From Lachnospiraceae bacterium (GTDB taxonomy: Bacteria > Bacillota > Clostridia > Lachnospirales > Lachnospiraceae): a stretch of DNA of 41,371 bases. This document shows positions 24,881 through 32,858 of this stretch, piece by piece. The stretch is from NCBI GenBank assembly GCA_017469275.1, contig JAFUGT010000130.1, positions 1 to 41,371 of the forward strand. The letters are read 5' to 3'. How positions within the stretch are numbered: the first letter of the stretch is position 1; every line of letters starts with the position of its first letter. The position numbers and the translations under genes are program-made. The notes below the pieces were generated by a model, which did not search any database, was not told the DNA's origin, and was given only the letters and a program-made list of their open reading frames with translations.

Positions 24881-26986
24881 ATGGGTTATTCATTTAGGAG
24901 CTTTACGAAGGCTCAGAAGATACAGACATACGTTTTTCAAAACAAACCGGCAATTCGTTCGGATGCACTTTTTGCAGATGGTACAGGTGATTATCGCATT
25001 CCGGCGGAACCTATGCCCGGCGATTCCATCACGTTAAAGTTTCGTACTGCCAAGGGCAATGTGGATCACGTATATCTTATCTGCGATGGCAATAGAATTG
25101 AGATGAGAATCGGAGAGACGGATGAGGCATTTGATTATTATGAGGCTTCTCTTCCTCCGGTTAAGAAGGAATGTGTTGAGTATTATTATGAGATTGTTTC
25201 CGGTAATACCCTATGTTATTACAATAAGATAGGTGTTCAGACGGAAGTGAACCCTGATTATAATTTTTCAATCATGCCGGGCTTCAAGACTCCGGACTGG
25301 GCCAAGGGTGCAGTTATGTACCAGATATATGTGGACAGATTTTTTAACGGTGACCAAAGTAATGATGTTTTAGATAATGAGTATTGTTATATAGGAGATT
25401 TTTCAAAACGTGTAACTGATTGGGGGAAATATCCGGATGCCATGGATGTCAGATGTTTCTATGGCGGTGATCTTTTGGGAGTTATGAATAAGTTGGATTA
25501 TCTCAGTGACTTGGGAGTTGAAGTCATATATTTAAATCCAATATTTGTATCTCCTTCCAATCACAAATATGACATTCAGGATTATGATTACGTGGACCCA
25601 CACTTTGGCAGAATTGTCAAAGATGAGGGCGAGGTGCTTAATTCCGGAGATAAGATCAATAAGAATTCCTCCCGCTACATTACGCGTGTGACCAACAAAG
25701 AGAATCTTATAGCCAGTAATGAATTGTTCCGCCAGTTGGTGGAAGAGATACACAGGCGCGGCATGAAGATTATATTAGACGGAGTGTTTAACCATTGTGG
25801 TTCATTTAATAAATGGCTTGATAGAGAACTCATTTACGAAGGACAGGAGGGCTATGAGCCGGGAGCCTACCCTTCCAAAGACAGTCCTTATAGAAGTTTC
25901 TTTAAGTTCTATGATGAAAATGCGTGGCCGTATAATGCAAGCTATGACGGCTGGTGGGGGCATGACACGTTACCGAAGCTTAACTATGAAGAATCGGAAG
26001 AATTATACAATTATATTTTGCATATAGGGAAGAAATGGGTATCTCCCCCCTTCAATGTTGATGGCTGGAGACTGGATGTTGCGGCTGATTTAGGGCATTC
26101 AGAGGAGTTTAATCACAGATTCTGGCGTGATTTCAGGCGGGTTGTCAAAGAGGCTAATCCTAATGCGATCATTTTAGCTGAGCATTACGGAGACCCTCAC
26201 AATTGGTTGCAGGGTGACCAGTGGGATACGGTAATGAACTATGATGCATTTATGGAACCCATCACCTGGTTTCTTACGGGTGTGGAGAAGCATTCAGACG
26301 AATTTCGTGGTGACCTGCTAGGTAATCCTGACGTTATGATAGGATCGTTAAGACATCACATGAGTCGTTTTCATCAGCAGTCATTGGAGGTTTCCATGAA
26401 TGAACTTTCAAACCATGACCATTCAAGATTCCTCACCAGAACTAACAGGCGTGTCGGAAGAACCCATACCTTAGGTCCTGATGCCGCAAATGAAAATGTT
26501 AACAAGGGTGTTCTAAGGGAGGCGGTGGTATTTCAGATGACCTGGCCGGGGGCACCGACAATATATTATGGTGATGAGGCTGGGCTTTGCGGTTGGACAG
26601 ATCCTGATAATCGGCGTACTTATCCATGGGGGCATGAGGACAGAGACCTAATACTGTTCCACCGTGATATTATTAAGATACACAAGGAAAATATGGTATT
26701 AAAGCGCGGCTCGGTAATGTTTTTATATGGTGCCCATAAGGTTATCGCCTATGGACGTTTTAACAGACATGATAAGATAGTGGTTATACTTAATAATAAT
26801 TACGAAGAGGTACAACTTTCTCTGGCTGTGGATCGTATGGGTATAATTAACGGAACAGTATTAAGGCAGCTCATACTCACTACGGAAGAATCTTATATAA
26901 TGGAGCCTAAGACATATACCGTGGAGGATAATCAGCTTCGTATTTCGGTGCCGAAGATTTCTGCAATGGTACTGAAGGCTGAGTAA
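24881..26986 (+). CDS. GH13 alpha-amylase-family enzyme, neopullulanase/cyclomaltodextrinase-like
   Basis: This 701-aa glycoside hydrolase has an N-terminal CBM34-like beta domain (about 10-125) and a GH13 barrel. Readable motifs are DGVFNHCG (region I, 300-307), GWRLDVA with nucleophile D399, ILAEHYG with acid/base E434, and LSNHDHSR with D513. The N-terminal domain plus MYQIYVDRFFNGD suits neopullulanase/maltogenic amylase (subfamily 20-like), which cleaves maltodextrins, pullulan or cyclodextrins. No signal peptide is seen, so it is probably cytoplasmic. A long loop at 246-280 is rich in Asn and Lys. The following LRR gene starts 17 bp later and may be co-transcribed. Confidence 0.9.
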   Translation: MGYSFRSFTKAQKIQTYVFQNKPAIRSDALFADGTGDYRIPAEPMPGDSITLKFRTAKGNVDHVYLICDGNRIEMRIGETDEAFDYYEASLPPVKKECVEYYYEIVSGNTLCYYNKIGVQTEVNPDYNFSIMPGFKTPDWAKGAVMYQIYVDRFFNGDQSNDVLDNEYCYIGDFSKRVTDWGKYPDAMDVRCFYGGDLLGVMNKLDYLSDLGVEVIYLNPIFVSPSNHKYDIQDYDYVDPHFGRIVKDEGEVLNSGDKINKNSSRYITRVTNKENLIASNELFRQLVEEIHRRGMKIILDGVFNHCGSFNKWLDRELIYEGQEGYEPGAYPSKDSPYRSFFKFYDENAWPYNASYDGWWGHDTLPKLNYEESEELYNYILHIGKKWVSPPFNVDGWRLDVAADLGHSEEFNHRFWRDFRRVVKEANPNAIILAEHYGDPHNWLQGDQWDTVMNYDAFMEPITWFLTGVEKHSDEFRGDLLGNPDVMIGSLRHHMSRFHQQSLEVSMNELSNHDHSRFLTRTNRRVGRTHTLGPDAANENVNKGVLREAVVFQMTWPGAPTIYYGDEAGLCGWTDPDNRRTYPWGHEDRDLILFHRDIIKIHKENMVLKRGSVMFLYGAHKVIAYGRFNRHDKIVVILNNNYEEVQLSLAVDRMGIINGTVLRQLILTTEESYIMEPKTYTVEDNQLRISVPKISAMVLKAE

Positions 26987-27003
26987 AGGGAGGCGCAAAA
27001 TAA

Positions 27004-28623
27004 ATGAGTGCAGGTGCGATAAGAAAAGAGATTTCAGTATTAAAAAGCATAATATTTGTAATTACTGTTGTGTGTGTGGGTTTTATTATGGGTGAATTTG
27101 ACATGGTCACAAATGCGGCTTCTGCAACAGACATTACATACACTTACGATCCGGCAGGCTGGGAGGTAAGCTCGACCTTTAATACAACTACAGGTATGAT
27201 GGCGAACAACACAACAGGTGGTTTTACGTTAATCCGGCAGGCCTCAGGAAGCACCGGCAGTAAGAGCAGTAGCAGCAGAAGCAGTTCTTCGGCTTCAAGC
27301 ACCGTGTTAAAGATACCGGACTATGTTACAGTTACTGTTAGTTATCCTACCGTTGATGCTAATGGAAAGACCGTCAAAGCGACCAAAACGATCAGAAAAC
27401 CGATTACTGAGCTTGCGGATAATGTGTTCTACCAGAATGATACATTAGAGGAAGTGGTTATTCCGTCAACTCTCAAAAAGGTAGGCAATTATGCTTTCTA
27501 TAATTGTCGTAATCTCAAAAAGATTATAATACCCTCCAGTGTGGAAGAACTTGGCGAGGGCGCGTTTGAGTACTGTACCTCCCTGCAGAGCGTGACGATA
27601 CCATCTACATTAACAGAGATAAAGCGGCATGCGTTTTATCAATGTACATCGTTAAATGATCTTAAATTTATGCTTCCCTCAACGGTTAAGACAATAGGTC
27701 CTTCCGCATTTTCCGGATGTACTTCTCTTTCCACCATAACGATTCCGGCATCGGTTGAGGATATTAATGAGGATGCTTTTGAGAATTGTTCCAAGCTTAG
27801 CAATATCATTATCCTTACAGGAGAGAAAAATAGTGTTACTGTTGGCAAGGGAGCCTTTGAAGGCTGTACAGGTCTCAAGGTATTTAACGTGCCGGTGAGT
27901 GTTACCAGTATAGGAAGTCATGCTTTTTGGAACTGTACAGCTCTTAATGAAGTCAATTTTCCGGATAGTTATAATCAGGCATTGTTAAGTGGAGATGTCT
28001 TTGAGGGTTGCCCGAAAAGCCTTAGTCTGGTTTCGGGTAAAACGAGTAACGTAAGGCTCTATGCAGCTAATCACGGAATAATATTCAAGTATCGTACAGG
28101 AGCTTTATCACGTGTGGTTTTGGATGATACAAAACTAGTCTGGTCCGGGAATGTCAGAAGACCTAATGTGGTAGGGGTCTATGATGCTGATGGACAGCCG
28201 GTTGCTGCCTCTGATTATTCTTTGTCTTATGCTGACAGCAAAGATGTTGGTTATGGCATGGTTATGGTAACGGCTAATGGGGCAAGCTGTTATACCGGAA
28301 GTACATCTGCATATTACACAATTGTGCCTAGAAGTACCAAATTTACCAAAAAGAAATCCTCCAAAAAATCGATTTATCTTAAATGGAAAAAACGGTCTGA
28401 AGGAGACGGGTATCAGATACAGTACTCGAGATATTCTGACTACAGAAGTAGTTCCACTACCACCAGAAGCAAGAATATTAAGAATAAAAAAACTGTTACC
28501 AAGACTTTGACTTCTCTTAAAAAGAAAAAGAACTACTATATAAGGATACGAAGTTACAAGATGGTAGGTGACGATAAGATATATTCTGACTGGTCTGCAC
28601 CTGTGGTAGTTAAAGTTAAGTAA
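27004..28623 (+). CDS. Secreted BspA-type leucine-rich-repeat protein with Fn3-like C-terminus
   Basis: This 539-aa surface protein has an N-terminal signal or anchor segment (about 13-40, ending NAASA). A Ser-rich stretch (about 80-100) is followed by some eight LRR_5 (Treponema/BspA) repeats (about 135-350) of the pattern AFxxCxxLxxIxIPxSV, as in VGNYAFYNCRNLKKIIIPSS. The C-terminal 100 residues form a lysine-rich fibronectin type III-like domain (YLKWKKRSEGDGYQIQYS, YYIRIRSYKMVGDDKIYSDW). Such proteins bind host, mucin or polysaccharide surfaces; the ligand here is unknown. GGGAGG precedes ATG 27004. A terminator follows. Confidence 0.85.
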   Translation: MSAGAIRKEISVLKSIIFVITVVCVGFIMGEFDMVTNAASATDITYTYDPAGWEVSSTFNTTTGMMANNTTGGFTLIRQASGSTGSKSSSSRSSSSASSTVLKIPDYVTVTVSYPTVDANGKTVKATKTIRKPITELADNVFYQNDTLEEVVIPSTLKKVGNYAFYNCRNLKKIIIPSSVEELGEGAFEYCTSLQSVTIPSTLTEIKRHAFYQCTSLNDLKFMLPSTVKTIGPSAFSGCTSLSTITIPASVEDINEDAFENCSKLSNIIILTGEKNSVTVGKGAFEGCTGLKVFNVPVSVTSIGSHAFWNCTALNEVNFPDSYNQALLSGDVFEGCPKSLSLVSGKTSNVRLYAANHGIIFKYRTGALSRVVLDDTKLVWSGNVRRPNVVGVYDADGQPVAASDYSLSYADSKDVGYGMVMVTANGASCYTGSTSAYYTIVPRSTKFTKKKSSKKSIYLKWKKRSEGDGYQIQYSRYSDYRSSSTTTRSKNIKNKKTVTKTLTSLKKKKNYYIRIRSYKMVGDDKIYSDWSAPVVVKVK

Positions 28624-28660
28624 ATTAATATTCACTATTTGGTATAATGCTGAAAATAAT

Positions 28661-28722
28661 TGTGCAATCTATACAAGCGCATTGAATATCCTTGCGTTTA
28701 CATAAGATTGCACATTTTTTTG
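28661..28722 (+). terminator. Terminator after the LRR gene
   Basis: TGTGCAATCT (about 28661) and AGATTGCACA (about 28705) pair perfectly around an interrupted inner stem (GCGCA with TGCG) and lead into TTTTTTTG. Confidence 0.75.
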
Positions 28723-28745
28723 TCCAAAACAGGCGAAAAATGTCC

Positions 28746-28791
28746 TTGCATTTTGTACTGCTAAGGTGTATTATAACACAAGATGTTGTGT
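28746..28791 (+). promoter_or_regulatory. nrdD promoter with NrdR box
   Basis: TTGCAT (28746-28751), 17 bp, TATTAT (28769-28774) form the promoter. ACACAAGATGTTGTGT (28776-28791) fits the NrdR-box consensus acaCwAtATaTwGtgt and covers the start of transcription, so NrdR with ATP or dATP should repress it. I see no clear second box at the usual helical spacing. Confidence 0.75.
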
Positions 28792-28819
28792 CAGGGATAG
28801 ACAATGAACGGTATATAAA

Positions 28820-28868
28820 GGGTCTGGAGCATTCAGGAGGGAGCCTGGTGACCAGAGTCTTTTTTGCA
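28820..28868 (+). promoter_or_regulatory. Hairpin with T run in the nrdD leader, possible attenuator
   Basis: The leader between promoter and nrdD (about 150 nt) contains GTCTGG ... CCAGAG with an inner CAGG/CCTG stem, followed by TCTTTTTTG near 28858-28865. This resembles a weak intrinsic terminator before the gene. Its function is a guess. Confidence 0.35.
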
Positions 28869-28937
28869 CCTTATAGGTTATTACTTAATTGTGGTGAGGG
28901 GACACGCAAAAGACTAATACGGAGGAATAGGAAAGAT

Positions 28938-31142
28938 ATGAAGATTATCAAGCGAAGTGGAACAGAGGTCGAGTTTGATATTAGCAAGATTGTTGCCGCT
29001 GTAGCGAAAGCCAACAAAGAAGTGGTGGAAAAGGACAGATTAACAAGAGAGCAGATCAATGAGATCGCCAAGAAGGTAACTCTTACCTGCAGTGGTATGA
29101 ATCGTACAGCCAGTGTGGAAGAGATACAAGATATGGTGGAGAATGAGATTATGGAGGCACAGGCTTTTGCTGTTGCCAGAAAGTATATTACATATCGGTA
29201 CACCAGAGCGCTTGTGCGTAAGGCAAATTCAACGGATGAGCAGATATTAAGTCTTATTGAGTGTAATAATGAAGAGGTAAAACAGGAGAATTCCAATAAG
29301 AACCCGGTCGTTAACAGCGTTCAGCGTGACTATATGGCAGGTGAGGTCAGCAAGGATATTGCAAAACGTATCCTTCTTCCGGAAGATGTAGTTAAGGCTC
29401 ACGAGGAGGGAATCATTCATTTTCATGATTCCGACTATTTTGCACAACATATGCATAACTGTTGTCTTGTGAATCTTGAGGACATGCTTCAGAACGGAAC
29501 TGTCATAAGCGAGACTATGATAGATAAGCCGAAAAGTTTTTCGACGGCATGTAATATAGCAACACAGAGTATAGCTCAGATTGCAAGTTCACAGTACGGC
29601 GGTCAGAGTATTACTCTATCTCATTTGGCACCATTTGTTGATGTGAGCCGTAAGAAATATCTCAAGATGGTTCAGGAAGAGTTTGAGGAAGCAGGACTTG
29701 CCCTTGACCATAATCAGATAGCAAAGATTGCTGAGCTTCGTGTGCGTGAGGAGATCAAGCGCGGTGTTCAGATGATTCAGTATCAGGTAATAACTTTGAT
29801 GACCACTAACGGGCAGGCGCCATTTGTTACAGTATTCATGTATCTTAATGAGGTGCCGGAAGGGCAGACCAGAGATGATCTTGCACTGGTTATTGAGGAG
29901 ATGCTTCGCCAGAGGATTTTGGGTGTTAAGAATGAGAAAGGTGTATATATAACACCGGCATTTCCCAAACTTATATATGTATTGGAAGAGGATAACATCA
30001 CAGAGGATTCCAAGTACTGGTATTTGACAAAGATGGCAGCTACCTGTACCGCTAAGAGAATGGTTCCTGATTATATTTCAGAGAAGATAATGAAGAAGTT
30101 AAAAGGCGGAGATGTGTATGCCTGTATGGGATGCCGCTCCTTCCTTACACCGGACAGGTTTACAGAGGCGGGTGTCGGCAATATAGCTAATGCAGGTAAT
30201 TATGACCCTAACAAACACAAATATTGGGGACGTTTCAACCAGGGAGTCGTTACCATCAATCTTGTAGACGTGGCCTGTTCTTCAGAGGGTGACATGGATA
30301 AATTCTGGGATATTATGGATGAGAGATTGGAGCTGTGCCATAAGGCATTGATGTGCAGACATGAAAGACTTCTCGGTACCCCGTCAGATGTTGCTCCGAT
30401 TCTTTGGCAGTATGGAGCGTTGGCGAGATTAAAGCGCGGTGAGAAGATAGACAGACTACTCTTTGACGGCTACTCAACAATATCCCTTGGATACGCCGGA
30501 CTTTGCGAGTGTACCAGGTATATGACCGGGCTTTCACATACCAATCCTGAGGCGACGCCATTTGCGATGGAGGTTATGCAGCATCTTAATGATGCCTGTG
30601 CAAAGTGGAAAGCGGAATCTAATATTGATTTTTCCATTTACGGCACACCGCTTGAATCTACAACCTACAAATTTGCAAAATGCCTTCAAAAGAGATTTGG
30701 TGTAATTGAAGGAGTGACCGATAAGAATTATATAACCAACAGTTATCATGTTCATGTAACTGAGAAGATAGATGCATTTTCCAAGCTCTCCTTTGAGGCT
30801 AAGTTCCAGGAGCTATCTCCGGGTGGGGCGGTAAGTTATGTGGAAGTGCCTAATATGCAGAACAATATAGATGCGGTTTTGGCAGTTATGAAGCATATAT
30901 ATGATAATATCATGTATGCGGAGCTTAATACCAAGAGTGATTACTGTCAGAAATGCGGATATGACGGAGAGATTCAGATTGCCGAGAATACGGATGGCAA
31001 GCTTGTTTGGAAGTGTCCTAATTGCGGTAACACCGATGAGGAGACCATGAATGTGGCAAGACGTACCTGTGGTTATATTGGAACTCAGTTCTGGAATCAG
31101 GGGCGTACACAGGAGATTCAGGAAAGAGTCCTTCATTTGTAG
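28938..31142 (+). CDS. nrdD: Anaerobic (class III) ribonucleoside-triphosphate reductase
   Basis: This 734-aa glycyl-radical enzyme reduces NTPs to dNTPs without oxygen. An ATP-cone (about 1-95, MKIIKRSGTEVEFDISKIV) gives allosteric control. The catalytic barrel follows (HFHDSDYF, NLEDML, GNYDPNKHKYWGRFNQGVVTINL-type segments). A zinc site C-x2-C ... C-x2-C precedes the radical motif RRTCGYIG, whose G712 carries the radical. The ATG at 28938 is chosen because GGAGGA lies about 10 bases upstream and the ATP-cone begins exactly there; the frame is open from 28692 but covers the promoter and NrdR box. The activase gene nrdG, usually next, is not found downstream. Confidence 0.95.
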   Translation: MKIIKRSGTEVEFDISKIVAAVAKANKEVVEKDRLTREQINEIAKKVTLTCSGMNRTASVEEIQDMVENEIMEAQAFAVARKYITYRYTRALVRKANSTDEQILSLIECNNEEVKQENSNKNPVVNSVQRDYMAGEVSKDIAKRILLPEDVVKAHEEGIIHFHDSDYFAQHMHNCCLVNLEDMLQNGTVISETMIDKPKSFSTACNIATQSIAQIASSQYGGQSITLSHLAPFVDVSRKKYLKMVQEEFEEAGLALDHNQIAKIAELRVREEIKRGVQMIQYQVITLMTTNGQAPFVTVFMYLNEVPEGQTRDDLALVIEEMLRQRILGVKNEKGVYITPAFPKLIYVLEEDNITEDSKYWYLTKMAATCTAKRMVPDYISEKIMKKLKGGDVYACMGCRSFLTPDRFTEAGVGNIANAGNYDPNKHKYWGRFNQGVVTINLVDVACSSEGDMDKFWDIMDERLELCHKALMCRHERLLGTPSDVAPILWQYGALARLKRGEKIDRLLFDGYSTISLGYAGLCECTRYMTGLSHTNPEATPFAMEVMQHLNDACAKWKAESNIDFSIYGTPLESTTYKFAKCLQKRFGVIEGVTDKNYITNSYHVHVTEKIDAFSKLSFEAKFQELSPGGAVSYVEVPNMQNNIDAVLAVMKHIYDNIMYAELNTKSDYCQKCGYDGEIQIAENTDGKLVWKCPNCGNTDEETMNVARRTCGYIGTQFWNQGRTQEIQERVLHL

Positions 31143-31227
31143 AAAAGATAATGAATAAGTTTTGCGTGGGTTTACTGCAGGAACGCTCTGTGATTGAATC
31201 GATTGAAGAAATTGATAAAGTAATTAA

Positions 31228-31278
31228 TAAAAACGGCCATACCGTTGAGAAGTCAATCGGTATGGCAGTTCTTTTGTG
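31228..31278 (+). terminator. Terminator after nrdD
   Basis: GGCCATACCG pairs with CGGTATGGCA across a loop containing TTGAGAAGTCAAT (itself TTGA/TCAA), and GTTCTTTTG follows. It lies between the converging nrdD and csp genes. Confidence 0.7.
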
Positions 31279-31311
31279 TTCGAACATACTATACAAATAT
31301 ATGCATTAAGC

Positions 31312-31515
31312 TTAAGCTACTGTTACGTTAACAGCCTGAGCTCCCTTAGCACCCTGTTCGATATCAAATGTTACTGACTGACCTTCGTCTAAAGTCTTGT
31401 AACCATCTGATACGATTCCTGAATAGTGTACGAATACATCCTCGCCGGTCTCACTGTTTGTGATGAAACCAAACCCTTTCTTAGCGTTGAACCATTTAAC
31501 TGTACCTTTGTTCAT
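31312..31515 (-). CDS. csp: Cold-shock protein, CspA family
   Basis: This 67-aa single OB-fold protein binds single-stranded RNA and DNA and acts as an RNA chaperone. [18 protein letters not shown] contains RNP1 (KGFGFI), and VFVHY is RNP2. Reading on the minus strand, AAGGAGGTAC precedes ATG 31515. It is monocistronic, convergent with nrdD, and has a leader of about 100 nt as is common for cold-shock mRNAs. Confidence 0.96.
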   Translation of the reverse strand: MNKGTVKWFNAKKGFGFITNSETGEDVFVHYSGIVSDGYKTLDEGQSVTFDIEQGAKGAQAVNVTVA

Positions 31516-31620
31516 GAAAAAGTACCTCCTTAAAAAAATTGCGTATCAATAGAGGTAGTATGAATACCAAAACATAGCGAGAAATGCTGGTACCGTAAAA
31601 CACTTTATAAATACATGCAT

Positions 31621-31649
31621 AGTTTATCATTATTAAAATTGTAAGTCAA
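31621..31649 (-). promoter_or_regulatory. Promoter of csp
   Basis: On the minus strand TTGACT (31644-31649), 17 bp, TAAACT (31621-31626) lie about 110 bp upstream of the csp start. The transcript would start near 31614. Confidence 0.55.
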
Positions 31650-31736
31650 TGGAAATTTGTAAAATGAGAGGTTTTTTCAAGTAATAATCTACAAATTAAT
31701 AGTTAATTATTATATAAATTGTTGACATAAAAGGAA

Positions 31737-31765
31737 TTGTGAAATGATGAAAAATGCGCTATAAT
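31737..31765 (+). promoter_or_regulatory. Promoter of the GH25 gene
   Basis: TTGTGA (31737-31742), 17 bp, TATAAT (31760-31765) lie 59 bp before the ATG. Between this and the csp promoter (31650-31736) the DNA is AT-rich and otherwise empty. Confidence 0.6.
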
Positions 31766-31824
31766 GGTAACGATTATACAAAGTGGTTTTTTCTCCATAA
31801 TTTTTATTTTGAGGAGATTGACGA

Positions 31825-32754
31825 ATGAAAAAGCGGCTTTTATTTTTTATAATAATATGCTTAGCAAGTGTTAATTTTTGGGGCTGTCAGAAGGATTATT
31901 ACGGGAAAGGGCAGCCATTTACTATGAGTACGGATAAATTATCGGGATATAGTAATTCAGAAATTATGGCTTTGTCAGCAGATAATTATGATAGATTCAT
32001 GCATGCAAGTTACCTTATAGTTACAGATAAGTTCGGAGAAGTACATAAGATTAAGATAAGTGCTAATATCAAGAGGCATGAATGGGATTTCTCTAATCTT
32101 GACAGCAGCGGTATGTTTAAGAATTATATTGGCGAAGACGGAACTGCTGTAGGAAAGGTTGGAATAGACGTCTCGGAACATCAGGGTGTGATAGATTGGG
32201 AAAAAGTAGCAGCCAATGTTGACTTCGCATTTATAAGACTTGGGTACAGAGGATATACAGGCGGCGGATTGCAATTAGACGGTTATTACTCTGCCAATAT
32301 GGAAGGAGCTGCAGCGGCAGGAATACCTGTGGGAGTATATTTTTATTCCCAGGCTGTGACTTATGAAGAAGGTGTGGAAGAAGCCAATTTTGTTCTGTCA
32401 AACCTTGGTGACTATGGGCTTGCATATCCGATTGTTCTTGACAGGGAAGATCCTATGGCGGAGGATGCAAGGACCAATGATCTGTCTGCTGAACAGCATA
32501 CGGCGGCAGCACTCGGCTTTTTAGATACGATTGCGGCATCGGGGCATAGGGCGATGATGTACACTAACAGGTTGTACTATTCGCTTTATGTTGATATAGA
32601 ACAGATTTATAAGTATCCTATATGGTTTGCACAATATGCGGATGAACCGGATTGGCCTTATGAGTTTGCAATCTGGCAGTATACTGAGAGCGGTGAAGTG
32701 CCGGGGATATATGGTTCTGTAGATCTCAATCTGCAGATGATGGATATACAATGA
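31825..32754 (+). CDS. GH25 lysozyme-like lipoprotein
   Basis: This 309-aa exported protein has a signal with a candidate lipid-attachment cysteine at C21 (FWGC, an imperfect lipobox). A short N-terminal region (about 25-108) is followed by a GH25 muramidase domain (112-305): GIDVSEHQGVIDW with D115, AFIRLGYRGYTGGG, GVYFYSQAV, and YPIVLDRED with D206 and E208 as the D-x-E pair. It should cleave the N-acetylmuramic acid-GlcNAc bond of peptidoglycan, presumably in wall remodelling. GAGGAGA precedes ATG 31825. The next gene starts about 100 bp later on the same strand. Confidence 0.9.
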   Translation: MKKRLLFFIIICLASVNFWGCQKDYYGKGQPFTMSTDKLSGYSNSEIMALSADNYDRFMHASYLIVTDKFGEVHKIKISANIKRHEWDFSNLDSSGMFKNYIGEDGTAVGKVGIDVSEHQGVIDWEKVAANVDFAFIRLGYRGYTGGGLQLDGYYSANMEGAAAAGIPVGVYFYSQAVTYEEGVEEANFVLSNLGDYGLAYPIVLDREDPMAEDARTNDLSAEQHTAAALGFLDTIAASGHRAMMYTNRLYYSLYVDIEQIYKYPIWFAQYADEPDWPYEFAIWQYTESGEVPGIYGSVDLNLQMMDIQ

Positions 32755-32858
32755 AAAGGTTATTTTGAAAAGTATAAGAATTGAATAAGTATAAGATTGA
32801 ATAGGCATCAGGTATAGGGAGAGCTGATGTTTAAGCGTGTGTAAGGGAGGACATAGCT

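Noticed and set aside
31151-31309. 52-codon frame after nrdD
   Set aside because: Weak ribosome site, and it runs straight through the nrdD terminator hairpin; it looks accidental.
31722-31727. TTGACA as -35 of the GH25 gene
   Set aside because: The distance to TATAAT is over 30 bp and no other -10 fits; TTGTGA at 31737 has the right 17-bp spacing.
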